Notes: generated by a model from the sequence alone, not told the origin. DNA of 64,000 bases from Areca catechu (GCA_021397845.1 CM038051.1:15028327-15092326), one strand, 5' to 3'. Positions 48,475-60,086 are shown, counted from the first letter of the stretch. Numbers and translations are program-made.

Positions 48475-51400
48475 TTATTGATAATATTTGTGAAGGTTTT
48501 ATACATTCCAAGGTTGATGTAGTAGAATACCTTCTAAGGTTTCCAGGCGATAAGTTCTGGGATGAATGACTTCTTTAACTTGATACGGACCTTCCAATGT
48601 AGGAGAAAGTTTACCTTGTTCGGCTGGTTTGGATACTTTAGACTTTCGTAGAACTAGATCTTCAGGATGAAAGATCCATTCTTTTACACGAGAGTTATAG
48701 TATTTTGTCATTTTTTGCTGATATGTAGCCATCTTCAATTATGCCTGAAGTCGAGTACCTTGTAGCAAATCCAGGTCAATTTTTCGACATTCTGAATTTT
48801 CAGGCTCTTTATATTGATCAATCCATAGAGATTGTGAAGTGACTTCTACAGGAAGAACTGCTTCAGTGCCATAAGATAAATGAAATGGAGATTCATCAGT
48901 AGCTGTCCTGGGAGTGGTTCGGTATGTCTAAAGAATTGAGTTCAACTCATCGGTCCATAATCTCTTAGCATCATTTAACCATGTTTTAAGATCATGAAGA
49001 ATGATCCTGTTTATCACTTCGGCCTCTCCATTAGATTGAGGATGCCCCATAGAAGTAAGTTTGTGAAGAATATGATACTGAGTACAAAAATTCTTGAACT
49101 TAGGATTATCAAATTTGTCTTTCATTGTCTGTTATTATGGAGTAATGGATTCCAAAATGGAAGATGATAAAATTTCTTACGAAGCTTTCAACTTCCGCCT
49201 CGATGATTTATGCCAATGCTTCGGCTTCAACCCACTTTATAAAGTAATCAATTGCTATTATAAGAAACTTCTGCTGCCCAAAAGCCAGAGGAAATGGACC
49301 AAGAATGTCCATTCCCCACTATGTAAAAGGCTAGGGAGCTGTTAATGGAGTCAACTGATTTGCAGGCCATCTTTGTATGTTAAAGTATCTTTGATAATGA
49401 TCACATCTTCGGACAAATTCTGCAGAGTCTTTCTAGATAGTTGGCCAATAATAACCTTGATGAATTATTTTATAAGCCAAAGATCTGTCTCTAAATGATC
49501 TCTACATATACCTTCATGCAATTCCCCGAGTGCATAATCAGCATAGGAAGGTCCCAAACATTTTAGCAAAGGCTGTGTGAAAGACCTCTTATATAATGTT
49601 TCATCCAGGATCACATATTGAGAGGCCATCCATCGAAGACGTTTAGCCTCCAACTTGTCTTCGGGTAAGGTGCCTTCATTCAGAAATTTAAGAATTAGAT
49701 CCATCCATGAGGATTCATGTTCAACTTGACATACCTCAACTGTAAATTCCAATATGCTGGGATCTTCAAGATATTCCACATATATCTTCCCAAGAGAATC
49801 TGGTGTAGTAGTTGCAAGTCACGAAAGAGCATTAGCCCGAGAATTTTTCGTTCTTGGTACATGAATAATCTCAAAATACTCCAACCCGAATATTAAGCTT
49901 CGGACTTTTTCCAAATATTGAATCATATTGGGATTCCGGGCTTCGAAATCACCTTTTACTTGGTTCATTACTAACTGTGAATCAGAAAAAACTTTAATCT
50001 TCTTAATCTCCAGCTTATGAAAAATTCTAAGTTCAGCAATAAGTGCTTCATACTCTGCTTGATTATTTGAGGCTTGGAAAGAAAATCGAAGAGCATATTC
50101 AATAACCTGCCCATTCGGACCAGCCAAAATGAGACCTGCTCCGCAACCATTGGCATTTGAAGCACCATCTACATTGAGCATCCATATGAATTCTGGACCA
50201 TCTTCAACAATCTCCTCCTCTTCGGCTCTTAGTTGACCCTCTTCGGATCTCCCAGTACATTCCACTATAAAATCAGCCAAAATCTGTGCTTTCATTGCTA
50301 ATCTGGGTTAAAATTCAATATCAAACTCCCCCAACTTAATAGCTCATTTAGCTATCCTTCCAGAGGTATCGGGACAATGAAGAATGGCCTTTAGGGGCTG
50401 ATATGTCAGAACCATAATAGAATGGGCTTGGAAATAGGACCGTAGACATTTTGCCGCGACCACTAGGGAGAAAATGAGCTTCTGCACTCTAGGATATCCA
50501 ACCTCTGCCTCATGCAACACTTTACTAGTATAGTAGATCGGCTTTTGCAAGTGATTGGCATCTCTTCGTACTAGCATCGAGCTAACTGCTTCATTTGAGG
50601 CAGATAAATATAAAGAGTCTCTCCTTCACAAGGCTTAGAGAGTAAGGGAGGATTTTCCAAGTATTCTTTCAATTTGTCAAAAGCAACTTTGCAGTCTTAT
50701 GTCCATTCAAAATTTTGAGTTTGGCGAAGAACCTTAAAAAAGGGTAGACATCTTTCTGCAGACCGGAAAATATATCGGCTCAAAGAAGCAATTCTTTCCG
50801 TTAACCTCTGTACTTCCTTTTTGCAAGTAGGATACCTCATTGTCCGAAGTGCTTGAATCTTTTCTAGGTTAACTTCGATCCCCCGCTTAGTGACCAAGTA
50901 TCCGAGGAACTTCACAAAAGTTACACCAAAATTGCACTTGGTTGGATTCAATCTCATCCGATGATGTCTAAGGGCATCAAAAGACTCCTTCAAATCTGCA
51001 ATGTGATCAGACTTATGAAGACTTTTCACAATCATATCATCAATATAAGCTTCCATATTTCTCCCAATCTAATTTTTGAAGACCTTATTGATCAACCTTT
51101 GAAAAATTGCCCCAGCATTTTTTAATCCAAATGGCATCGCTTTATAACAATAAAGTTCTTTTTCTGTAATGAAGGTAGTTTTCTCTTCATCTCCAGGATC
51201 CATTCGGATTTGGTTATAACCTGAAAAGGCATCCATAAAGCTTAACAATTGATGACTGACTATGGTATCGACTAATTGATCAATCTTCGACAAAGAAAAA
51301 TTGTCCTTTGGGCATGCCTTGTTAAGATCTGTATAGTCTATGCAAATTCTCCACTTGTCATTCGATTTTCTCACCGTAACTACATTGGCCAGCCAATTCG

Positions 51401-52449
51401 GATATTGCACTTCTCTTATAAAGTTAGCTTCAAGAAGATTATTAACCTCTTCGTCAATAACCTTCTGCCTTTCTGAAGCAAAATTTCTCTTCTTCTATCG
51501 AATTGGTTTATAATTGGAAGATACCTCTAGGCGATGTATAATTACCTCAAATGGAATCCGGGCATATCCGAAGCTGTCCAAGCAAAAATATCAGCATTAT
51601 CTCAAAGAAATGTAATTAACTTTGCCTTTGACTCTTTATCTAATAAACTGCCAATTTGTATAAGTTTTGTTAGGTCATTTTCGGACAATGGCACAAAAAG
51701 AGTTTTCTCTACTGGTTCTCCCCAGTCTTTAGTTTCATCTCTTGGATCCAACTGATCAAGTGTCAAGGATTTAGCATTCTATTTATTTTGGATCATTAGA
51801 CACTGGTGAGCGATCCTTTGATCCTCCCTCACCTCTCAATGCCTAACCTAGTAGGAAACTGAACCAAAAGATGATATGTGGATACTATGGCCCTGAACTT
51901 ATTTAATGTTGGACATCCCAGAATTACATTATAAGCCGAAGACATTCTAGCCACAATGAAATTGATGGGAAGGGTTCTTTGGTATGGTTCGGACCCAAAA
52001 GTCACAGGCAAAATTATTTCTCCTTCAACTCTAACCTGATTTCCTCCGAAACTAGTTATGGGAATGGAGGACTTCCGTAATTCACGTCCAGACAATCCCA
52101 TCCGAAGAAAGGCATTATACAACAAAATATCAACAGAACTTTCATTATTAATCAGAATTATTTTTACATCATATTTTGCAATTACAGCTGAGACCACGAT
52201 GGGATCATCATACGAAAGGTGAACTCCTTGGATATCTTCATCAGAAAAATGATAAAGTTTTTTCCGTTGAACCTTTTGGGGATATTCTCTTCAGCTTCAA
52301 TATCCCATGCAACTGACCGATGAAGCATACCAACATTCCCATCAGTTGGTTTTTGGTGAGGCAGATCGGCTTCATCAGATATCCTCGAAAGAGTTGTTGC
52401 TTCAGCTTGAGGTTTTGGGCGATTGATGTATTTTCCCAGATATCCCATC
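48475..52449 (-). pseudogene. Protease-RT-RNase H-integrase of element B
   Basis: Begins at the C insertion with GYLGKYINRPKPQ (the end of gag running into pol). Then: protease (LINNESSVDILLYNAFLRMG, catalytic Asp absent), RT (WRICIDYTDLNKACPKD and MDAFSGYNQIRMDPGDEE; active site YIDD near 51045, where A has YVDD), first RNase H (about 50580-50300), second RNase H (FIWMLNVDGASNANGCGAG, NNQAEYEALIAEL, 50230-49830), and integrase with parts near 49500-48930 and an end at 48475. Stops include TGA at 49819-49821 and TAA near 48490. The sequence around 49140-49450 is shifted in frame. Homologous throughout to element A, but mutated at other sites. Confidence 0.82.
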
Positions 52450-53542
52450 TGTTATGATATTTTGGTTCAATTTTAAAATAATTCCTGGTTCATCCTTTGA
52501 ACCAATTCCAATTTTTGGTTTAACAGTCAAATCAATATACTAAGAAAAATATATTCTGGACTTGATGAAGATTTTGATCCACAAAAGGATACATTTTATC
52601 TCCAGCTTCGTATCTTCAGCCTAGTCCAAAGACCAAGCCTATCAATTTAATATCTTCGACTTCGTATCTTCAACCTGGTCCGAAGATCTAACCTATCAAT
52701 TTTATATCTCTGGCTTTGTATCTTCAGCCTAGTCCGAAGACCAAGCTTATCAATTTAATATCTTCAGCTTCATATCTTTAGCCTGATCCGAAGATCCAGC
52801 CTATCAATTTTATATCTCTGGCTTCGTATTTTCAGCCTGGTCCAAAGACCAAGCCTATCAATTTTATCTCCGGCTTCATATCTTCAGCCTAATTCGAAGA
52901 CCAAGCCTATCAATTTAATACCTTCGGCTTCGTATCTTCAGCCTAGTCCGAAGAGTATATTATCTTATTTTCAGGATTATTATAAGTATTTATCTATTTT
53001 TTCATGTTGGTTCCAAAAAAATTTATCCGAAGTGTATAGCTAACATTCTCTCTAGGAGTGCTACTAAAGAGAATGTTGGGTTCACTTCAGATTTTCTCTA
53101 AAAGAATGAGGCTTATGGAACATGCGGGCTTTTCCAACCCCGGTCAGTTGAACTTTGTTCTGGTTATTGCAACTGCCCACATGGTCAATAATCCCAGATT
53201 GGATAACTATGGAATAACTAATCTTTCGACCACCACTACTTACAGTTATGAGGAAGTTCTGTTTGCCAACTCCTATAACCATAAGTAGTTACTCTTATAC
53301 CTATAAATACATGTAAGAGGAGACACTCGAGATAAGCTAAGCTAGCCCAGATCATTCGAATTCTTTCCTTTCCCTCTCTACTTTCGAGCTCTCCATTATG
53401 CTGTCTGAGTTCTTGCTAACTTTGGATCGAAGTATCCCCTACCGGAAGATTTCTGGTCAGGAGATCTATTTTGCAGGTTTCGGTTGATGGTGATTCGGCG
53501 GATGAACCATTTCATCCGGATAGCGAGGGTTCAGCGTCAACA
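52450..53542 (+). repeat. 5' LTR of C
   Basis: Closely resembles the LTRs of B (reverse orientation), including the CTTCGTATCTTCAGCC repeat in U3 (52600-52960) and a TATA box (CCTATAAATACATG near 53301). Confidence 0.8.
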
Positions 53543-53551
53543 GATTGGCAT

Positions 53552-53948
53552 GCCAGGAAGGAAAGATCTGTTTCCTCTGGTTAAAGGAGAACTTTGCCAA
53601 AGCAGAAATGGTGAAGAGGAAGATCTGTTTCCTCTCGTTGAAAGAGAATTTCTGCAAAGCAGAAATGGTGAAGAGGAAGATCTATTTCCTCTAGTTGAAA
53701 GAGAATTTCTGTAAAGCAGAAATGATGAAGAGGAAGATCTGTTTCCTTTAGTTGAAAAAGAATTTCTGCAAAGCAGAAATGGTGAAGAGGAAGATCTGTT
53801 TTCTCTAGTTGAAAGAGAATTTTTGCAAAGCAAATATGGTGAAGAGGAAGATCTGTTTCCTCTAGTTGAAAGAGAATTTCTGCAAAGCAAAAATTATGAA
53901 GAGGAAGATCTGTTTCCTCTAGTTGAAAGAGAATTTCTATAAAGCGAA
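53552..53948 (+). repeat. 57-bp tandem repeat containing the gag start
   Basis: About seven units with AAATGGTGAAGAGGAAGATC, TGTTTCCTCTAGTTGAAAGA and GAATTTCTGCAAAGC. The length, 57 bp, is 19 codons, so both strands stay open. Each unit repeats the ATG context seen once at the gag starts of A and B. Confidence 0.85.
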
Positions 53949-54330
53949 AATGGTGAAAAGGAAGATCCAGAATGCTTCTACAAGCAAGGATCAATATGTT
54001 TCTCAGTCAAATAACCCACCGATGAATGATAGCATGCCACCTTCAATGTTGATGGAGACTGCTGTTCAAAGGCAGTGCCCTCCACCCATCTCATAACCCA
54101 GCCATCAAACTGAAAGAAGAAAGGATCGACATCGAGAACTCACTCCAAGTTCTTCACGAATCCAGTCATCTCAAAGTCAAAATGCTTCACTGCCAGAATA
54201 ACGCATGGATGATCACAACGGGAAGAAGAGAACCAAGCGTTCTCCCTCTGTTTCTTCCAGAGATTCTGCACCTGAAACAAATAAATTGATCCAAGGACTA
54301 TCAGACTTGCCATTTAGCTAGAATTTCGGC
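53949..54330 (+). pseudogene. gag N-terminal remnant of C
   Basis: ATG at 53949 opens MVKRKIQNASTSKDQ, matching the gag start of B (MVKRKVQNASTSREQ). The frame soon stops (ATCTCATAA near 54096). Homology to the gag leader of B (58560-58920) continues to about 54330, then ends. The rest of gag and all of pol are missing. Confidence 0.65.
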
Positions 54331-54334
54331 ATGC

Positions 54335-54545
54335 CTCATCCAACAAATCTATAAATATTTGCTGGTATCAAGAAATCCAATGACTGGACAACCTTGAGAA
54401 AAGGTAAGAGGAGACCTCCGAGGTAAGCCATCATGTCACTCTGACCTTTTTCATTGAGTTCTCCATTTTATTATCCGAACTCTACTGACTTGAGCATGGG
54501 AGTGTCTCCCACTAGAGGATTTTCAGTCAGAATTTTTGTTTTGAA
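54335..54545 (+). repeat. Partial LTR scrap inside C
   Basis: Holds a TATA box (TCTATAAATATTTGC), GGTAAGAGGAGACCTCCGAG and a U5-like end (GGGAGTGTCTCCCACTAGAGG), the same order as in complete LTRs. It marks an internal rearrangement. Confidence 0.55.
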
Positions 54546-54555
54546 AGAACTCTAA

Positions 54556-54815
54556 TGGCCAATGACTTCTTAAAGTTCGATGTACTCTTGAAGGCTGATG
54601 ACTTCTTAAAGTCCGATATACTCTCAAAGGCCGATGACTTCTTAAAGGCTGATATACTCTTGAAGGCCGATGATTTCTTAAAGTACGATGTATTCTCAAA
54701 GGCCGGTGACTTCTTAAAGGCCGATGTATTCTTGAAGGATAATGACTTCTTAAAGGCTGAAGTATTCTTGAAGATCGATATCTTCTTCAAAGCTAATGAC
54801 ATTTTAAAGGTTGAT
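54556..54815 (+). repeat. 36-bp tandem repeat
   Basis: About seven units of ATGACTTCTTAAAGGCTGAT plus ATACTCTTGAAGGCCG. Being 12 codons long, it is open on both strands; the plus strand reads KADDFLKSDILS-like repeats. No known protein family was recognised. Confidence 0.8.
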
Positions 54816-54879
54816 TTAACATCCAAGAGGTCCAAAGCCAATCTTATAAGGGCCCACTGAAGCCCAAGGAAAGGCTCGC

Positions 54880-55325
54880 TGAAGCCTATCTTATTATAAA
54901 AGGCATAAGGATGATCTCCGTGATCTACCTTACGAAATGCCGAGGTGGACTTGACCAGCCTGTTTTAATATTTTTTCTTTAAAGGTATAAGGATGATCTC
55001 CGTGATCTATCTTACGAAGTGCCGAGTTGGGCCTAACTAGCCTATCTTAACCAAAAAGGTATAAGGATGATCTCCGTGATCTACCTTACGAAGTGTTAAG
55101 GTGGGCATGGTCAGCCTGTCTTAATTTTTTTTCTAAAAGGCATGAGAATGATCTCCATGATTTACTCTACAAAATATCGAGGTGGGCCTAATCAGCCTAT
55201 CTTATCTTTAACTAAAGGGCATAAGGGTGTTCCTTGCGATCTATCCTGAAAAATTCCAAGGTTTAATCAGCCTATTTCATTTCTTATAAAAACAGGGATG
55301 ACCTACATGGTCTATCTTGTTTCAA
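54880..55325 (+). repeat. Degenerate tandem repeat (C), pol-3' type
   Basis: Units of AAAGGCATAAGGATGATCTCC, GTGATCTACCTTACGAAGTGCC and CCAGCCTATCTTA, the same family as 8600-8995. Confidence 0.7.
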
Positions 55326-55329
55326 ATCA

Positions 55330-56470
55330 GAATTATCCTAAGTCCGAAGACTTAGTATTATTTTCAAGTCCGAAGACTTGGTATTATTATGTGGAAACTT
55401 GATTTCTCAAATCAAGATTATTCATTTATCCTAAGTCCAAAGACTTAGTATTATTTCAAGTCCGAAGACTTGGTATTATTATGTGGAAACTTGATTTCTC
55501 AAGATCAAGATTATTCATTTATCCTAAGTCAAAGACTTAGTATTATTTTCAAGCCCGAAGACTTGGTATTATTATTTAGAAACTTGATTTCTCAAAATCA
55601 AGATTATTCATTTATCCTAAATTCGAAGACATAGTATTATTTTCAAGTCCGAAGACTTGGTATTATTATTTGGAAACTTGATTTCTCAAGATCAAGATTA
55701 TTCATTTATCCTAAGTCCGAAGACTTATTATTATTTTCAAGTCCGAAGACTTGGTATTATTATGTGGAAACTTGATTTCTCAAGATCAAGATTATTCATT
55801 TATCCTAAGTCCGAAGACTTAGTATTATTTTCAAGTCCGAAGATTTGGTATTATTATGTGGAAACTTGATTTCTTAAAATCAAGATTATTCATTTATCTT
55901 AAGTCCAAAGACTTAGTATTATTTTCAAGTGCGAAGACTTGGTATTATTATATGGACACTTGATTTCTTAAAATCAAGATTATTCATTTATCCTAAGTCC
56001 GAAGACTTAGTATTATTTTCAAGTCCGAAGACTTGGTATTATTATTTGGAAACTTGATTTCTCAAGATCAAGATTATTCATTTATCCTAAGTCCGAAGAC
56101 TTAGTGTTATTTCAAGTCCGAAGACTTGGTATTATCATCTTCAGATTGCTTTCTAAATCTCAGGATTAGTCTCAATTATCCTAAGTCCGAATTGTTCAGA
56201 ATTATCCTAAGTCCGAAGACTTAATGTTATTTTATATCTGAAGACTTAATCTCAGAATTGTTCAGAATTATCCTAAGTCCGAAGACTTAGTGTTATTTTA
56301 TATCTGAAGACTTAATCTCAGAATTGTTCAGAATTATCCTAAGTCTGAAGACTTAGTGTTATTTTATATCTGAAGGCTTAATCTCAGAATTGTTCAAAAT
56401 TATCCTAAGTCCGAAGACTTAGTACTATTTTATATCTGAAGACTTGGTATTTTCTTCTCAAGATCTCAGA
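55330..56470 (+). repeat. Expanded hairpin array of C
   Basis: About eight units of roughly 94 bp, each with two hairpins (CTAAGTCCGAAGACTTAG and CAAGTCCGAAGACTTGG) and the spacer GGAAACTTGATTTCTCAAGA. From 56190 a second form, about 65 bp, alternates CTAAGTCCGAAGACTTAG with ATATCTGAAGACTTAATCTC. It is the longest version of the array in the window. Confidence 0.85.
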
Positions 56471-56499
56471 ATTATTAAGTTATTCTAAAAAACTATGGA

Positions 56500-56635
56500 T
56501 CGCGTTCAACTGGTATATCTTCAGTTTGTATAAGGTTAATCGGATTTTCGGCTGCCATCATATCTTCTTCAGCTACGGCAGGTACTTCGGAGGTATCTTT
56601 CGAAGGTTCAGGCTCCTCCGTTTCTCATAAACGAT
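56500..56635 (-). pseudogene. C-terminal remnant of the C antisense gene
   Basis: On the minus strand it encodes an acidic stretch EEPEPSKDTSEVPAVAEE and a following PINLIQTEDIP, like the ends of the A and B antisense genes (GPSEVPATAEK...PIDLT). The rest of the gene is deleted. Confidence 0.6.
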
Positions 56636-56679
56636 AAATTTTGATACTCACATTTTTGAAATAAAATTATTTCGAACTT

Positions 56680-56695
56680 CGGAGTGGGGGGCATC
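56680..56695 (+). other. Polypurine tract of C
   Basis: CGGAGTGGGGGGCATC just before the 3' LTR. Confidence 0.65.
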
Positions 56696-57535
56696 TGTTA
56701 TGATAATCCAGTTCAATATAAAATGATTACATGTTCAACGATTAAGCCAATTTCAAAATTTTGGTCTATTGGCCGAATCAATACACTAAAGGAAATCTCT
56801 TTGGTATGGTCCGAAGAGTATGCCTGGAATTGTTATTTCTTTTCTTCAGCTTCGTATCTTCAGCTTAGTCCGAAGACTATGCCTACGGGATGTTATTATT
56901 TCTTCCGGCTTCGTATCTTCAGTCTGGTCCGAAGACTATGCCTTAGAATATTTTCATCTCTTCGACATTACAGTAAGTAGTTATTTTCCTTGTTCACTCC
57001 AAAGGGATGTGTCCGAAACATAAAACTAACATTTCCTTGAGCCATTCCAAGGAAGGCCCTCCGAAATACTAGTTATATCTACTTCGGACACTCTCTAAAA
57101 GAAGTATATCTAAAATTTTTGGACAGTCTTTCAACTTAAAATGGTTAAAGGTTGTTTCAGTTGTAACCACCCACATGGTCGAATAACTGATTTTCTGACC
57201 GCCACTAACTATTATGATGAGGTTTTCCTAACTAACTCCCATAACTGTAAGTAGTTACACTTATACCTATAAATCTAGTAAGAGAGGACACTCAGGTGAG
57301 CTAAGCAAGGCTAAGCTAAGCTAACTTTGAGCAAACTCGAGCCATCTTCTTCCTTCTTCTCACCATTCTCTGCTCTCGAGCTCTCTATTTTGTTGCCTGA
57401 ATTCTTGCTAACTTTGGCATCGGAGTATCCCCCACCGAAATATTTCTGGTCAGGGGAGTTATTTTGCAGGTTCCAGTTGACGGTAAACCGGTGGGCGAAT
57501 CACTCCATCCAGTCGGCGGAGATTCAGCGTCAACA
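56696..57535 (+). repeat. 3' LTR of C
   Basis: 840 bp from TGTTATGATAATCC to GCGTCAACA, with TATA box CCTATAAATC near 57262. It is shorter than the 5' LTR of C and clearly more different from it than the LTR pairs of A or B are from each other. Fewer U3 repeat units explain part of the length gap. Confidence 0.7.
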
Positions 57536-57540
57536 CCCTC

Positions 57541-58923
57541 TTTATCAGATCTTCAATAGCATCCCGAAGCTAAAAATACTCTTCGGTGTTGTGGCCATGA
57601 TCCCAGTGGAATCGACAGTATTTTCTCTTGTGCCTTGCTTTTGCAGATATCTTCGGGGGACGAGCCTTTGGAAGTAGTTTTCTTTCTTAATTTCAAGCAG
57701 AATTTTTTTTCTTGGTAAGTTAAGGAGTGTGTAGGCATCAAATCGGTTATTCTGCTGCTTGGACCTAGGACTGCGCCTGGGAACCAAAACATGATTAGAG
57801 GATGTGGGCACATTCGGCCCCTTGGCATTTTTCTTCTTAGGAAGGGTATCTCCCTTCAGCAAGTCTTCGGCTTGCCGCTTGCTCCTCAGCGGTAGCATAT
57901 TTCTGAGCCCTTGCTAGTAATTCAGCATAGCTCATTGGAAATCTTTTATCCAGGAAAAAATGAACCTGGATGATTTGAGGTCTTTCTTTAAGGCATACAT
58001 GGCCACATGCTCATTCAAATTTGAGATCTCTAGAGTGGCCGAGTTAAAGCGGTGCACAAATTCTTTCAAAATTTCTTCTTCATTCTGTTGAAGGAGGAAG
58101 AAGCTATCAGTATTGTGCGGCATTTTCTGGCATGCTCTGAAGTGTGAAATAAATTGCCGTTCCAGTTCAGCAAAGGAATGAATTATCTTCGGTGGTAGGC
58201 TTGAAACCACATTCGAGCAGATCTTCTCAGTGTAGCAGGAAAAGCAAGACAGTATAGAGCATCAATTGCTTCTTGTACCATCATGTGAGCCTTATAACTC
58301 CCTAGATGGTCAAGTGGATCTGTAGTCCCATCATAAGCTTATAGTTGTGAAATCTTGAAGTGTCTAGGGATAACTTCATCCATGATCTGATCAGAGAAAT
58401 GTGGATGAGAGTTGAAAGCTATGACTTCATCATTTCTCCTCGGATCTGAAATCTTGGCTATCTCTACTTGCATGGACTTAAATTTTTCTTCAAATTCATA
58501 ATTTATCTCTCTCTGTCTAGCTCTTTCTGGTGCAAAATTTTTGGAAGAAACAGAGGGAGAGTGCCTGATCCTCTTCTTTCCATTATGATCTCCTGTTTGT
58601 CGATCTGGAGGAGAAGCATAGTGATCAGGAGATGACCGGATCCGTGAGAAACTTGGAGTGAGTTCTCGATGTCGATCTTCTTCTCTTTCGGGTTGATGGC
58701 TGGGCTGTGAGATAGGTGGTGGACACTATCTTTGGACAGCAGCTTCTTGTAGATTTTGAACTAACATTGTCAAGGCATCTACCCTATTCAAGAGGGCTTC
58801 AAATTGCTATTGCCCCACCATCAACATAGGAGGCTGCATTCCATGATCTGCTAGAGGATCGTCTGCTGGAGGACCGTGTTGCTCCCTGCTCGTGGATGCG
58901 TTCTGAACCTTCCTTTTTACCAT
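57541..58923 (-). pseudogene. gag of element B
   Basis: From ATG 58923 (MVKRKVQNASTSREQ), with TAG-type breaks soon after, a leader rich in Ser/Pro/Arg, then HLGSYKAHMMVQEA, FPATLRRSARMWF and FVHRFNSATLEISNLN (gag domain), and the Cys/His cluster near 57600. The right part of the gene reads up to EDLIKR at 57541, where C is inserted. Frame changes near 57900-58200 and the insertion inactivate it. Same domain order as 3199-4607. Confidence 0.75.
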
Positions 58924-58989
58924 TTTCGCTTGAGTGAAGCTCTCCTTTAAGCAGAGGAAACATATCTTCCCCTTTCTGGCGTGCCAATC

Positions 58990-60081
58990 TGTTGACGCTG
59001 AACCCTCGCCAACTGGATAAAGTGGTTTGTTTATCGGATCACCATCAACTGGAACCTGCAAAACAGATCTCCTGATCGAAAATCTTCCGGCGGGGGACAC
59101 TCCGATGCCAAAGTTAGCAAAAACTCAGGCAGCATAATGGAAAGCTCGAAAGTAGAGAGGGAAATAAAAGAATTCGAATGATCTGGGCTAGCTTAGATTA
59201 CCTCGATTGTCCCCTCTTACCTGTATTTATAGGCATAAGAATAACTACTTACGATTGTGGGAGTTGGCAAACAGAACTTCTTCATAACTATAAGTAGTGG
59301 TGGTCAAAAGATTAGTTATTCCATAGTTATTCAACCTGGGATTATTGATCATATGGGCGGTTGCAACAACCAAAATAGACTTCAACTGACTGGGGTTGGA
59401 AAAGCCCACATGTTCCATAAGCCTCATTCTTTTAGAGAAAATCCGAAGTGAACCCAACATTCTCTTCAATAGCACATCTAGAGGGAATGTTAGCTATACA
59501 CTTCGGATAAATTTCTTTGGAACCAACAAGGAAAAATAGATAAATACTTACAGTAATCCTGAAAACAAGATAATATACTTTTCGGACTAGGCTGAAGATA
59601 TGAAGCCGAAGGTATTAAATTGATAGGCTTGGTCTTCAGACTAGGCTGAAGATACGAAGCCGGAGATAAAATTGATAGGCTTGGTCTTAGACCAGGCTGA
59701 AGATACGAAGCCGGATATATAAAATTGATAGGCTGGATCTTATGACCAGGCTGAAGATACGAAGTCGAAGATATTAAATTGATAGGCTTGGTCTTCTGAT
59801 CAGGCTGAAGATAAGAAACCGGAGATATAAAATTGATAGGCTGAATCTTCGGATCAGACTGAAGATAAGAAGCCGAAGATATTAAATTGATAGGCTTGAT
59901 CTTCGGACTAGACTGAAGATACGAAGCCGGAGATAAAATATATTCTTTTATGATCAGAATCTTTATCAAATCCGGAATATATTTTTTTTAATATATTGAT
60001 TTGATCGTTAAATCAAAAATTGAAATCGATTCAAAGGATGAACCAACAGTTATTTTAAAATTAAATCGAAATATCATAACA
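58990..60081 (-). repeat. 5' LTR of B
   Basis: Matches 43581-44674. The minus strand begins TGTTATGATATTTCG and ends GCGTCAACA; GATTGGCACGCCAG-type primer site follows on the minus strand below 58990. The U3 repeat array is at 59580-59940. Confidence 0.86.
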
Positions 60082-60086
60082 TGTTG

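Larger units (their letters stand above)
52450..57535 (+). mobile_element. Deleted gypsy element C inside B
   Basis: Starts TGTTATGATATT and ends GCGTCAACA. Flanks are CCATC (52445-52449) and CCCTC (57536-57540), a 4/5 match to a target duplication. Host element B reads in one frame across the join once C is set aside, at the gag/protease boundary. C holds two LTRs, repeats, a gag start, an LTR scrap and the tail of an antisense gene, but no pol. Confidence 0.75.
43581..60081 (-). mobile_element. Ty3/gypsy LTR retrotransposon B (Tat-type), split by C
   Basis: Minus-strand element with LTRs at 43581-44674 (3' LTR) and 58990-60081 (5' LTR) and the target duplication TGTTG on both sides (43576-43580 and 60082-60086). 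Order in its own direction: 5' LTR, gag, [C insertion], protease-RT-RNase H-integrase, two repeat arrays, then the antisense gene (plus strand in the window), polypurine tract and 3' LTR. Without C it is about 11.4 kb, close to A without its solo LTR (about 11.1 kb). Confidence 0.88.

Noticed and set aside
53466..53994. Antisense open frames over the 57-bp repeat
   Set aside because: Open only because the unit is 19 codons long; same information as the plus-strand repeat.
55330..56470. Regularly spaced hairpin repeats resembling a CRISPR array
   Set aside because: Spacers are themselves repeated, there are no cas genes, and the context is a plant retrotransposon.
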